Origin: an uncultured Muribaculaceae bacterium
Lineage (GTDB): Bacteria; Bacteroidota; Bacteroidia; Bacteroidales; Muribaculaceae
NCBI GenBank assembly: GCA_958436175.1
Contig: CAUBJF010000001.1
Location: 62,001 to 126,000, forward strand
Direction of reading: 5' to 3'
Length of the DNA stretch: 64,000 bases
Positions 27,610 through 36,306 of the stretch are shown one piece after another. The notes beneath the pieces were generated by a model, which worked only from the letters and a program-made list of their open reading frames with translations, was not told the origin of the DNA and made no database searches. The translations under genes were made by a program, and so were the position numbers. Within the stretch, counting starts at the first letter, position 1. Every line of letters starts with the position of its first letter.

Positions 27610-27630
27610 GACGTATCTTTATTTCCACTG

Positions 27631-27638
27631 CAAAGATA
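27631..27638 (-). promoter_or_regulatory. -7 box of the HAD-biotin unit
   Basis: TATCTTTG on the minus strand, 22 nt before the HAD start codon. A consensus -33 element is missing. Confidence 0.5.
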
Positions 27639-27653
27639 CGACAAAAAATGCTA

Positions 27654-28247
27654 TCATGCCATAGTTACTCCGTCGATATCGAGCAGCCGCGCACACAATG
27701 CGTCCGCTTCGTCGCTGCGTATGCGGAGTGTCATGCTGCATGTATTGTCGAACGACTGCCCGACAATTGTGGCGTCGCTCTTTTTCTGGAGTTTCATTAC
27801 ATCGTTCATGGCCAGATACGGGAAATGGAAAGAGATATCGGTCATGTCGTGACATTCGATTATGTCTGCCTCTGCAAGAGCAAGACGGGCAGCCTCGCGA
27901 TAGGCGGCAATAAGTCCGGAAGTACCGAGTTTGATACCCCCGAAATATCGGACAACGACGATAACAATATCCGTCAGTCCGAAAGAATTTATCTGTCCGA
28001 GAATAGGCTTCCCCGCCGTCCCGGAAGGTTCGCCATTGTCGGACGAAAGAAAATCGGTGCGCGCCGAGCCGAGCATATATGCCCAGCAGCAATGGCGCGC
28101 ATCGTAATATTTCTTGGCATACTGCCCTACCACCGCCTTTGCTTCAGCGGCGTTCTTGACGGGATGGGCGAAAGCAAGGAACTTGCTCATCTTCTCCTTG
28201 AAGATTGCCTCTGAAGGTCCGGCGAGTGTATAGTAAGTATCTGCCAT
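27654..28247 (-). CDS. YigZ/IMPACT-family protein
   Basis: A 197-residue protein of the UPF0029/IMPACT group. The N-terminal domain has KFLAFAHPV and ARHCCWAYMLG; a GEPSGTAGKPIL motif is typical. A ferredoxin-like C-terminal domain follows. The role is not established, though the eukaryotic relative modulates translation control. It begins 6 nt after cydB on the same strand, so it is in the cyd operon by position. Confidence 0.9.
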   Translation of the reverse strand: MADTYYTLAGPSEAIFKEKMSKFLAFAHPVKNAAEAKAVVGQYAKKYYDARHCCWAYMLGSARTDFLSSDNGEPSGTAGKPILGQINSFGLTDIVIVVVRYFGGIKLGTSGLIAAYREAARLALAEADIIECHDMTDISFHFPYLAMNDVMKLQKKSDATIVGQSFDNTCSMTLRIRSDEADALCARLLDIDGVTMA

Positions 28248-28253
28248 CAGCTA

Positions 28254-29408
28254 TCAATACTGGTGTCCGTCGTCGAGGTCGGCGGCTGTAAGAGGTTTGG
28301 AATTCATCTTGCGCCATACATATGCTATATAGGCAATAACGAAAGGCACAAGCACAGACACCCAGCTCATAACCGTCAGCGTAAACTCGCTCGACGAACT
28401 GTTCGCAAGCGAGAGAGACGACTGCGGGTCGATATTGGATGCGAGATAGGCAGTGTCGTTATATCCGGCTATGCAGAACAGCACACATACGACAGCTGCG
28501 ACACCGAATCCGGCGTACCATATGCCACAACGCCATGTGCTGCTGAATCCTGTACGGAGAATGGCATATAGCACTGCAACGACACCGAGAAGCAGGATGA
28601 CTGCGAGCCACCACATATCGAGGAGGTTGTGGAGATAGATGTTCTTGACCTCGAGAAAGACACCATCGACGAAACGATATCCGGGAGTCAGGAGAAGAAC
28701 AACCAGAAATGCCACGAAAAGAACGGCGAATATGATACCGTTGACGAGTGCGCGCCTGTGCATCCGACCAGCAAATGCCTCGCCGCTGTCGATATCGTTG
28801 ATAAAATAGAGCGCGGCAAGAGTGCGAGCGAGGAAAAGCACGGCGAAGCCGAGAAGAAGGTTGCGTGGGTCGCATATAGCTTCAAGACCGCGGGTAGGCA
28901 CCCACTGTGAGATCACCGGTGCTCCCGGCTCGAGAAGATTCGTCTTCGAGACTATGAAATCACCTCCGAAGAAAAACATACCGACGGCGACACCAAGAAG
29001 GATACAGCCGAATGTACCGTTGAAGACAAGGAAGAAATCATAGAGACCAACCCCGTAGATATTACCACGTTTGCGACGGAATTCATAGCTGAAAGCCTGG
29101 ACAACGAAACTCAGGAGTATGAGCATCCAGAGCCAGTAGGCACCGCCGAAACTTGTCGAATAGAACAAGGGAAATGAGGCGAAGAAAGCGCCCCCGAAGA
29201 CGACGAGAGTCGTGAAGGTGAGCTCCCATTTGCGGCCGAGCGAGTTGATGATAAGCTGCCGTTCGTTATCTGTATGACCGCAACGGAGCATTGTCTGGCC
29301 TCCCTGGACAAAAAGGAGGAACACTAATGCCGCACCAAGCACGGCTATGATAAGCCACCAATAGGCTTGCAGTAATTCAAGTTTTTCCATGAGCTTGGGG
29401 GTAATCAA
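28254..29408 (-). CDS. cydB: Cytochrome bd oxidase subunit II
   Basis: A 384-residue membrane subunit of the bd-type quinol oxidase, with about eight or nine hydrophobic helices and an AYWWLIIA first helix. Together with CydA it reduces oxygen to water and lets an anaerobe use or remove trace oxygen. It overlaps cydA by 4 nt and precedes the yigZ-like gene by 6 nt. Length is normal for the Bacteroidota form. Confidence 0.95.
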   Translation of the reverse strand: MITPKLMEKLELLQAYWWLIIAVLGAALVFLLFVQGGQTMLRCGHTDNERQLIINSLGRKWELTFTTLVVFGGAFFASFPLFYSTSFGGAYWLWMLILLSFVVQAFSYEFRRKRGNIYGVGLYDFFLVFNGTFGCILLGVAVGMFFFGGDFIVSKTNLLEPGAPVISQWVPTRGLEAICDPRNLLLGFAVLFLARTLAALYFINDIDSGEAFAGRMHRRALVNGIIFAVLFVAFLVVLLLTPGYRFVDGVFLEVKNIYLHNLLDMWWLAVILLLGVVAVLYAILRTGFSSTWRCGIWYAGFGVAAVVCVLFCIAGYNDTAYLASNIDPQSSLSLANSSSSEFTLTVMSWVSVLVPFVIAYIAYVWRKMNSKPLTAADLDDGHQY

Positions 29409-30970
29409 TGTTTACTGTTTTCTATGTCTGTTTTGGATGCGGTATAGATATAGCGCAGCATTATACTTATCTCGGCGATAAGCAGGCCTGTGAATATCAC
29501 GGCGAAGAGCCAGAATGTTGTCTGTACGGAGCCTGTCGTGACATCCGATATGGCGGCATTGGTGGGCATGAGATTCTGTATGACCCACGGCTGACGACCA
29601 ACTTCTGCAACTATCCAGCCGGCCTGGCTGCAGACCCATACTACAGCGACAGACAGAATTCCAATCCAGCACATCACCTTGCTTTCCAGCACTTCACGCT
29701 TCTTATAGCTGAAGATGAGGAGTACGAAACAAAGAGCGAGGAGGAAGCCTCCTGCTATGACCATGATTCGGAAACTATAAAAGGTAAGGCCTACAGGGGG
29801 GATAGCCGCTTCGGGAGATTCAAGGTATCCGTAGCCGAAGTATTGGAAGTTCTCCTTGATGGAAGCTTCGGCAGCCTGCATAGTCTCGGTATCGCCTTCC
29901 TTTTTGGCTACGGCATAATCCGCGAGCGCTTTTCTCGCCTCAGTACCGAGTGCAATGCGGTCGGCATAGGAGACAGTATTGACTGTATCGCCGTTGGCAT
30001 CGATAGTGAAACCGTCGATAAGATCGCGTATGCCGGGCACAAAACGGTCACCGCTGCCATAGATGAGATATGAAAGTCCGTGAGGAATGTTGATTTCCAT
30101 CGTCAATGGTTCTTCATCGGTACGGGAAGATTCAGACTTGAGGATAGCGATGCCTACGAGATCCTGTCCTACAGAACCACGGTAGAGACCTTCCATGGCG
30201 GCGAGTTTCATAGGTTGTACGCGTGAAACCTGTACAGCGGAGCCGTGACCGGTCCAAAGAGTGAGAAGGATACCGGCAACGCCTACCCATGAGCCTATCT
30301 TGAGCGACTTGAGAGCCATCTCGACGTTGCTACGACGAAGCAGAAGCCAGCTGCTGACACCGATTACGAAGACACCGGCAAGCGTCCAGCCGCTGAAGAC
30401 GGCATGGAAGAACTTGTTCATCGCGACGGCGTTGAAAGCCACCTCCCAGAAATTGTCCATGACATTTCGCATCTGTGAGGGGTCGAAGGCCATGCCTACA
30501 GGATTCTGCATCCAAGCATTGGCAACGAGAATCCACAAGGCCGAGAGAGAGACTCCGATGGCTGTGAGCCATGTAGCTGCAAGATGGAACTTGGGGCTGA
30601 CCCTGTTCCAGCCAAAGAACATCACAGCTACGAAGGTAGCCTCCATGAAGAATGCCACGATGCCCTCGATGGCAAGCGGAGCACCGAAGATATCGCCGAC
30701 AAACCAGCTATAGTTCGACCAGTTTGTACCGAATTCGAATTCGAGAATGATGCCAGTGGCAACACCGCAGGCAAAATTGATACCGAACAGCGTCATCCAG
30801 AATTTTGTGATTGCTTTCCATCGCACATCGCCGCTACGTACATAGATACTTTCCATGATAGCGACAATGAGCGAAAGACCGAGGGTAAGCGGCACAAAGA
30901 GCCAGTGGTACATCGCAGTGAGAGCAAATTGCGCCCTCGACCAGTCGACCACTCCAAGTAAATCGTTCAT
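29405..30970 (-). CDS. cydA: Cytochrome bd oxidase subunit I
   Basis: A 521-residue catalytic subunit with heme b558, b595 and d sites. H22 in AMYHWLFVPLTLGL is the likely b595/d-site histidine, and the GWIVAEVGRQPW signature is present. A soluble Q-loop lies at about 265-360. It overlaps cydB by 4 nt and is preceded by the DUF4492 gene with a 20-nt gap. The set DUF4492-cydA-cydB is usual in Bacteroidales. Confidence 0.96.
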   Translation of the reverse strand: MNDLLGVVDWSRAQFALTAMYHWLFVPLTLGLSLIVAIMESIYVRSGDVRWKAITKFWMTLFGINFACGVATGIILEFEFGTNWSNYSWFVGDIFGAPLAIEGIVAFFMEATFVAVMFFGWNRVSPKFHLAATWLTAIGVSLSALWILVANAWMQNPVGMAFDPSQMRNVMDNFWEVAFNAVAMNKFFHAVFSGWTLAGVFVIGVSSWLLLRRSNVEMALKSLKIGSWVGVAGILLTLWTGHGSAVQVSRVQPMKLAAMEGLYRGSVGQDLVGIAILKSESSRTDEEPLTMEINIPHGLSYLIYGSGDRFVPGIRDLIDGFTIDANGDTVNTVSYADRIALGTEARKALADYAVAKKEGDTETMQAAEASIKENFQYFGYGYLESPEAAIPPVGLTFYSFRIMVIAGGFLLALCFVLLIFSYKKREVLESKVMCWIGILSVAVVWVCSQAGWIVAEVGRQPWVIQNLMPTNAAISDVTTGSVQTTFWLFAVIFTGLLIAEISIMLRYIYTASKTDIENSKH

Positions 30971-30990
30971 AGTATTAATGTTTTAAGTAG

Positions 30991-31236
30991 TTATTGTTCC
31001 GGTTGAAACGTCGGTTCGGCGGTCAGTGCTTCCCGTACAGCATCTGCCCTTTGCTCGTCATCGTCATAATTGACCGACAGCAGGTCTGGGAAGAAGAACA
31101 GCTTCAGGATTGCGAAAAATATGAACAGCTTCAGAAGAATCAGTATCCACAGACGGCGCCCAACGGTCATGTTGCGGAATCCGTCGACATACATCGACAG
31201 AGCCTCCCGTCCGAAAGATTTTAATCCTCTTGCCAT
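30991..31236 (-). CDS. DUF4492 small membrane protein, first gene of the cyd operon
   Basis: An 81-residue protein with a single hydrophobic stretch at about residues 29-48 (WILILLKLFIFFAILKLFFF) and charged ends. I start it at the ATG at 31236 (MARGLKSFGRE) because the -7 box covers 31258-31265, so an upstream TTG start cannot be transcribed. DUF4492 genes regularly precede cydA in Bacteroidota. It could be a small accessory subunit comparable in position to CydX, though it shows no clear relation to it. Confidence 0.85.
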   Translation of the reverse strand: MARGLKSFGREALSMYVDGFRNMTVGRRLWILILLKLFIFFAILKLFFFPDLLSVNYDDDEQRADAVREALTAEPTFQPEQ

Positions 31237-31257
31237 ACGCGAGCTGTTTATATCTGG

Positions 31258-31265
31258 CAAATATA
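31258..31265 (-). promoter_or_regulatory. -7 box of the cyd operon
   Basis: TATATTTG on the minus strand, giving a leader of about 15 nt. It sets the start of the DUF4492 gene. No TTTG is seen at -33. Confidence 0.6.
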
Positions 31266-31343
31266 AGCTTTTTTCAACTATCTATACTCTCTCCTGCGTA
31301 AAAAACAGCGATATATTTTGCATTACAGGATATACATGCTTAT

Positions 31344-31387
31344 AAAACAAGGACAGGGAGCTGTGTCGGGCGACGCAGCTCCCTGTC
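31344..31387 (-). terminator. Terminator after the carboxylase alpha-subunit gene
   Basis: A 12-bp stem (31352-31363 with 31376-31387) and 12-nt loop, followed on the minus strand by TTGTTTTAT. Confidence 0.85.
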
Positions 31388-31404
31388 GCTATAGTAAGGG
31401 GATA

Positions 31405-33273
31405 TTATTCAAATTCAACCAGAACGGCATCGGTTCCGACAACCTGGTCGGGCTTGACGAAGATACGCTTAACGACCTGGTCCTTTTCGGCAGCGACATC
31501 GTTTTCCATCTTCATGGCTTCGTAGACGAGGATTGTCTGACCTTTCTTGACGGCATCGCCGGGCTTGACATTGACCGAGATGATTCGGCCGCCCATAGGA
31601 GCCTTGAGTGTCGGCCCTGTGATGGGAGAGTTGTCGACTTCCACCTTTTCTTCTACGACAGCTTCGGCAGGAGCCTCGGCAGCCTTCTTGGCGTTGTACT
31701 CTTCGGCGCGACGTTTGCGGAGGAAAGTGTTGGCTACGGTCGGAAGGAGTTCCATGAGGAGTTCTTCTTCGCGGTTAGTAGCGAGCTTCACATTGCCATA
31801 TTCGGGAAGGACGGGGTTTTCGGGTTTCTTATAGGTGCTTACGTCGTACGGTTTCTCGACGGGGCTTCCGGTGATTTTCTCGCGGAAAGCGGGATCGACT
31901 GGCACAGGGGTATGGCCGTATTCACCCTTTACAAGAGATATGAACTGGTTCGAGGGGTTCGAATAGTCGGGATTGCCTTTCTTGCGGTCGAGAGCGACGC
32001 TGACAGCCTGGGAACCCACGATCTGACTGGTAGGAGTTACCAGAGGAACAAGACCTGCATCGCGGCGAACCATCGGGATGAGCTTCATGGCATCCTCAAG
32101 AAGGTCGCTTGCACCGAGAGCCTTGAGCTGTGCTACCATGTTGGAGTACATACCGCCGGGAACTTCAGCGTTCTTGACGATTTCGTTAGGCTTGGGGAAT
32201 CCGAAGTATTCTTCGATCTTGTGGCAGGCATCGAGGAGTGTTTCTTCGTCGAGAGCCTTGGCAGCTGCGATAGCGCGGTCGAACTGGGCGTCGATTTCTG
32301 CTGGAAGGGTGTCCTTGAGAGGATCGAATTCCTTGGGCATCTTTCCGAGGTCGAAAGCCTTGAGCGACTCGCGGGCACCACGGAGACGTGTACGGATCTC
32401 GCCGACAGCCTCCATGTTGGCCTCAAGCTCGATACCGAGTTTCTTCGTAAAGATATAGATGAGTTCGATAGCAGGAGCTGCGGAACCTCCTCCGAACCAC
32501 CAGATGTTGGTATCGAGGATGTCGACACCATTGAGAATAGCCATCAGGCAGGATGCGAGGCCGTAGCCGGGAGTGCAGTGGGTGTGGAAGTCGACAGGGA
32601 CTTTCAGGGCAGCCTTGAGCTTCGAAATGATGGAAGCTGCACGCAGAGGGTTGACAAGACCCGCCATATCCTTGAGAGTTATAATCTTAGCCCCGAGACG
32701 TTCCATCTCGACTGCTTTTTCGACGAAGTATTCGTCGGTAAATATCTTCTTGGGTTCTTCCGCTTTCTTTCCGAATAGACGACCGAAGAAGCCTTTCTGT
32801 TCCTTAGGCTCGCTCTTGGGGTCGACGGTGTAGCAGACTGCACCGTCGGCGATGCCGCCGAGTTCGTTGATAAGACGGATGGATTCCCTGACGTTGTCGA
32901 TGTCGTTGAGCGCATCAAAGATACGCATCACGTTCAAACCGTTGGCAATTGCTTCCTTATAGAAACCTTCGAGCACGTAATCGGGATACGGAACATATCC
33001 GAAGAGATTGCGGCCTCGCGAAAGAGCGGACAGCAACGATTTACCTTTCATGGCCTTAGATATGATGCGGAGACGATCCCAGGGAGATTCGTCGAGATAG
33101 CGCATCACCGAGTCGGGTACGGCGCCGCCCCATACTTCCATGATATAAAAACCGGCGTTCTCGTAATAGGGGAGAAGCTTGTCGATTTCAGCCTGGCTCA
33201 AACGGGTAGCGAAGAGTGACTGCTGCCCGTCGCGGAGGGTGAGGTCGCGGATTTGCAATTTTCGTTGTGCCAT
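31405..33273 (-). CDS. Biotin-dependent carboxylase/decarboxylase alpha subunit (oxaloacetate decarboxylase or pyruvate carboxylase subunit B type)
   Basis: A 622-residue protein, started at 33273 (MAQRKLQIRDLTLRDGQQS). An HMGL-like TIM barrel covers about 1-290 and carries the carboxyltransferase site (RDGQQS, VMRIFDALND). A conserved carboxylase domain covers about 300-480, then an Ala/Val-rich linker and a biotinyl domain with K588 in YEAMKMEN. It moves carboxyl groups between oxaloacetate or pyruvate and biotin. The membrane beta and gamma subunits are not in the window, so decarboxylase versus carboxylase function is undecided. Its promoter lies upstream; a strong terminator follows. Confidence 0.93.
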   Translation of the reverse strand: MAQRKLQIRDLTLRDGQQSLFATRLSQAEIDKLLPYYENAGFYIMEVWGGAVPDSVMRYLDESPWDRLRIISKAMKGKSLLSALSRGRNLFGYVPYPDYVLEGFYKEAIANGLNVMRIFDALNDIDNVRESIRLINELGGIADGAVCYTVDPKSEPKEQKGFFGRLFGKKAEEPKKIFTDEYFVEKAVEMERLGAKIITLKDMAGLVNPLRAASIISKLKAALKVPVDFHTHCTPGYGLASCLMAILNGVDILDTNIWWFGGGSAAPAIELIYIFTKKLGIELEANMEAVGEIRTRLRGARESLKAFDLGKMPKEFDPLKDTLPAEIDAQFDRAIAAAKALDEETLLDACHKIEEYFGFPKPNEIVKNAEVPGGMYSNMVAQLKALGASDLLEDAMKLIPMVRRDAGLVPLVTPTSQIVGSQAVSVALDRKKGNPDYSNPSNQFISLVKGEYGHTPVPVDPAFREKITGSPVEKPYDVSTYKKPENPVLPEYGNVKLATNREEELLMELLPTVANTFLRKRRAEEYNAKKAAEAPAEAVVEEKVEVDNSPITGPTLKAPMGGRIISVNVKPGDAVKKGQTILVYEAMKMENDVAAEKDQVVKRIFVKPDQVVGTDAVLVEFE

Positions 33274-33352
33274 GTTTATAAGTTTATGATATTCATGAAT
33301 ATTACCTATTGTAAATGAAGCCAAAAACAATAGAATCACTTTTCTTCTTCTG

Positions 33353-33384
33353 CAAATGTAAGACTTAATTCTTAATTAGAGAAA
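33353..33384 (-). promoter_or_regulatory. Promoter of the carboxylase alpha-subunit gene
   Basis: On the minus strand TTTC (33381-33384), 20 nt, TACATTTG (33353-33360). The -33 element has one mismatch. The leader is about 75 nt. Confidence 0.6.
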
Positions 33385-33536
33385 TTTTTCCTCATTTTTT
33401 GACCAAAATACATGGACTAATTTTACAATAAATGTTAATAAATTAGCTGTTTACGGTTCTATGTCCCTCTGAACATCTTTTAAGAGTCAAAATTCGATGC
33501 CCACGAAATGTCAAAAATGTCAAAAACCGGTCATAC

Positions 33537-33569
33537 CTTGACATGCCGTTGATTTTTTCATTATCTTTG
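33537..33569 (+). promoter_or_regulatory. Promoter of the DUF5106-mnmA-kdsA run
   Basis: CTTG (33537-33540), a 21-nt spacer and TATCTTTG (33562-33569). It is the first promoter of a run of eight plus-strand genes. Confidence 0.65.
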
Positions 33570-33638
33570 TAGTTTAAAAAGATTATCGAAGCTGAGCACG
33601 GCCTTAATAGCAGCCATGCCGTATGCTATCTTTGGACT

Positions 33639-34541
33639 ATGAAACGTTTTATATCAAGCATTTACGCTCTATTCATCCTTTTCCTCGCTCCATGGGCACA
33701 TGCCGATGCCGCTTCCGGCGACCTCTTCCCCTACCCTGTCCCCCCGGATTCTGTCATGCAACTCCAGCCTCGCTGCGACTATATCATCTCCCGATTCTGG
33801 GAACGGTGCAATTTCGACCGCGCCTTCCGCTCTCCCGACAAGCTCAACCGGGTTTTCGGCGACTATATCACAATCATGCCTCACGCATCTGCCGACACCG
33901 CTCTTTCATCTATCAACCGACTTATAGAAGCCAACAAGAAGAGCCCGGAGAGAATCCTGACACTGGCCAATCTTGCCGAGAACTGGGTTTACTCCGATAC
34001 TTCGTCAATCTTCTCGGAAGAAATCTATCTGCCCTTCGCCAAGGCGGCTGCCGGGAATAAAAAGATATCCAAGGCTGAGAAAGCACGCTTTGCCAACCAG
34101 GTCAGCGTCATCGAAAGCTCGGCAATAGGAGCCAACGTGCCGGATATAGAGTTCATCCATCCCGACGGCACAAAGGGTTCGCTTGCCGACGTTAAATCGA
34201 CTTCCGTCCTCCTGTTCATCAACGATCCCGATTGCGACGACTGCAATCTTGCCCGAGTACGATTGTCGGCAGACTATAACACCAACCAGCTCATCGAAAA
34301 GGGACAGCTGACCGTTGTCAGTATATTTCCCGACGAGCCGACCGATGAATGGAAGAAAGCTGCCGAATCGTACCCTTCGGCCTGGGTTACCGGAGCTATG
34401 CCCGATGCCGACAAATACTTCGACATGCGTTCTACCCCGGTACTTCTCTTCCTCAACGCAGCTCATAAAGTCCTCCTCAAAAACGCACCTATCGACCATT
34501 ATCTCAACGCCTTTCGCGTTGCAAACATGCGTTTGAAATGA
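33639..34541 (+). CDS. DUF5106 thioredoxin-like exported protein
   Basis: A 300-residue protein. A signal peptide covers about residues 1-24 (cleavage near ADA-A). A DUF5106-type helical domain covers about 30-165, followed by a thioredoxin-like domain with a CDDC pair in FINDPDCDDCN. The CDDC could be a redox site, though the motif differs from CGPC. The expected location is the periplasm. It overlaps mnmA by 4 nt and is followed by a run of housekeeping genes, which probably reflects co-transcription rather than a shared function. Confidence 0.8.
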   Translation: MKRFISSIYALFILFLAPWAHADAASGDLFPYPVPPDSVMQLQPRCDYIISRFWERCNFDRAFRSPDKLNRVFGDYITIMPHASADTALSSINRLIEANKKSPERILTLANLAENWVYSDTSSIFSEEIYLPFAKAAAGNKKISKAEKARFANQVSVIESSAIGANVPDIEFIHPDGTKGSLADVKSTSVLLFINDPDCDDCNLARVRLSADYNTNQLIEKGQLTVVSIFPDEPTDEWKKAAESYPSAWVTGAMPDADKYFDMRSTPVLLFLNAAHKVLLKNAPIDHYLNAFRVANMRLK

Positions 34542-35650
34542 CATATCCCGATACAACAGCGGTCCTTATTTCCGGAGGGGTCGATAGTGCGGTAGCCGTT
34601 CATCGTCTTGTTGAACAAGGTCGCGATCTTCATCTCTTCTATATCCGCATCGGACTCGATACCGACGAGGGCGACTGTTCCGCAGAGGAAGACATAGAGA
34701 TGTGCAGCCTCATAGCCCGACGCTACGCGCTGCCTTTCGATGTTGTCTCGCTCCATCAGGAGTACTGGGAACACGTGATGGAATATGCGCTGCGCACTGT
34801 GCGCAAAGGTCTGACGCCTAACCCCGACATGATGTGCAACTCCATCATAAAATTCGGATACTTCGAGGAGCGCTGGGGTCATGAATTTGCGTCCACTGCC
34901 ACAGGACACTATGCCACCACCTTCGTCGACCCACAGGGTCTCAAATGGTTAGGTACGGCTGTAGACCCTGTCAAGGACCAGACTGATTTCCTTGCACGCA
35001 TATCGTTCAATCAACTCAAGCATCTTGAGTTTCCGCTTGGCGACCTTCCAAAAGCTGAAGTTCGCCGTATTGCTGCCGAAGTAAAGCTGCCCAATGCCTT
35101 CCGGCGTGATTCGCAGGGCATCTGCTTCCTCGGCAAAATCAACTATAACGACTTCATCCGCCGCCATCTCGGCGAACGTCCCGGCCCAATAGTCGAAATT
35201 GAGACTGGACGTAAGCTCGGCGAGCATCGCGGTTTCTGGTTCCATACCATCGGACAGCGCAAAGGTCTCGGTCTCAGCGGAGGCCCGTGGTTCGTAGTAA
35301 AAAAGAATATCGCCGATAATGTTGTCTATGTTTCCCGTGGCTATGACACCGAAAAACAGTACGGCACTACGCTCAACCTTCTGGAAATGCATTACATCAC
35401 CGCCAATCCATGGGAGGAATCAGCCCTCGACGGCGACGGAGTCAGGGTTTCTTTCAAGAACAGGCATACACCGGAATTTGCCGACGGTACATTGCGCCGC
35501 GTATCGGCCGAAAGAGGTGAATACATTCTTGAATCCGACACAAAAGTACAGGGGATTGCGCCTGGTCAGTTTGCTGTAATCTATGACCCGGAGCGCAAAC
35601 TATGTTTCGGGTCAGCTGTTATAACCGGTAATAACGTTCTAACCGTATAA
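34538..35650 (+). CDS. mnmA: tRNA-specific 2-thiouridylase MnmA
   Basis: A 370-residue enzyme that thiolates U34 in tRNA for Lys, Glu and Gln. The PP-loop ISGGVDSAV is at 11-19. The catalytic cysteines are C100 in NPDMMCN and C196 in SQGICFLG, and the GHYATT motif is present. Length matches the family. It overlaps the DUF5106 gene by 4 nt (ATGA) and precedes the DUF151 gene by 6 nt. Confidence 0.95.
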   Translation: MTYPDTTAVLISGGVDSAVAVHRLVEQGRDLHLFYIRIGLDTDEGDCSAEEDIEMCSLIARRYALPFDVVSLHQEYWEHVMEYALRTVRKGLTPNPDMMCNSIIKFGYFEERWGHEFASTATGHYATTFVDPQGLKWLGTAVDPVKDQTDFLARISFNQLKHLEFPLGDLPKAEVRRIAAEVKLPNAFRRDSQGICFLGKINYNDFIRRHLGERPGPIVEIETGRKLGEHRGFWFHTIGQRKGLGLSGGPWFVVKKNIADNVVYVSRGYDTEKQYGTTLNLLEMHYITANPWEESALDGDGVRVSFKNRHTPEFADGTLRRVSAERGEYILESDTKVQGIAPGQFAVIYDPERKLCFGSAVITGNNVLTV

Positions 35651-35656
35651 GCATCC

Positions 35657-36304
35657 ATGGAAGACCGCAAAAGCCTCTACGTACTCGGACTTTCCTACAG
35701 CCAGCTTCAGTCGGGTGCCTATGCCCTGGTCCTGGCCGAAGAAAACGGGCCGCGACGTATCCCGGTCGTCATCGGAGCCGCCGAAGCACAATCCATCGCC
35801 ATAGCCCTTGAAGGGATACGCACTCCACGACCGCTGACACATGAACTGTTCGTAAGCTTTGCACACGCCTTCGGCGTGAAGCTCAAAGAAGTGTACATCT
35901 ACCGTTTCGAGGACGGCATATTTTCATCGGAACTGACCTTCAGCGACGGCGACCGTACCGTTGTCGTCGATGCGCGCACTTCCGACGCCATAGCGATTGC
36001 CATCCGCACTCATTCACCCATATACACGACCGAAGATATTCTCCAGCATGCCGGATTTGTTATCGAGGAAGAAATCATCGAGGGCGAGGACACCGGAACG
36101 GAATCCAGTCCCGAGCCTGTCGAAGAACCGATACGCGGCCACGACTATCACTCCGAACCTCGTCCCGAAAAATTCACTATCGAGGAACTCGAGCGCACCC
36201 TGGCAGCCTTGATAGAAAAAGAAGACTATGAGGAAGCAGAGCGCATCAGCAAGATACTGACAGAGAAAAAGAAGAAATTAAACGACCAAAATAAAGACAT
36301 CTGA
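35657..36304 (+). CDS. Bifunctional nuclease family protein (DUF151) with UVR domain
   Basis: A 215-residue protein. An N-terminal DUF151/bifunctional nuclease domain covers about 1-130, with the PVVIGAAEAQSIAI and TSDAIAIAIRT motifs. An acidic linker follows, then a UVR-type helical hairpin at about 172-208 (IEELERTLAALIEKEDYEEA). UVR hairpins mediate protein contacts in UvrB, UvrC and others. The in vivo role of the DUF151 nuclease is not settled. It sits between mnmA and the nucleoside permease with small gaps. Confidence 0.9.
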   Translation: MEDRKSLYVLGLSYSQLQSGAYALVLAEENGPRRIPVVIGAAEAQSIAIALEGIRTPRPLTHELFVSFAHAFGVKLKEVYIYRFEDGIFSSELTFSDGDRTVVVDARTSDAIAIAIRTHSPIYTTEDILQHAGFVIEEEIIEGEDTGTESSPEPVEEPIRGHDYHSEPRPEKFTIEELERTLAALIEKEDYEEAERISKILTEKKKKLNDQNKDI

Positions 36305-36306
36305 CC

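Larger units (their letters stand above)
33274..33638. other. Intergenic region with two divergent promoters
   Basis: A 365-nt AT-rich region with no convincing gene. It holds the minus promoter of the carboxylase gene (33353-33384) and the plus promoter of the DUF5106 gene (33537-33569). A perfect tandem 9-bp repeat ATGTCAAAA lies at 33508-33525 just before the plus -33 element. The leader before the DUF5106 ATG is about 65 nt. Confidence 0.7.

Noticed and set aside
31318..32778. A 486-codon open frame opposite the carboxylase alpha-subunit gene
   Set aside because: Shadow of a gene with clear carboxyltransferase and biotinyl motifs.
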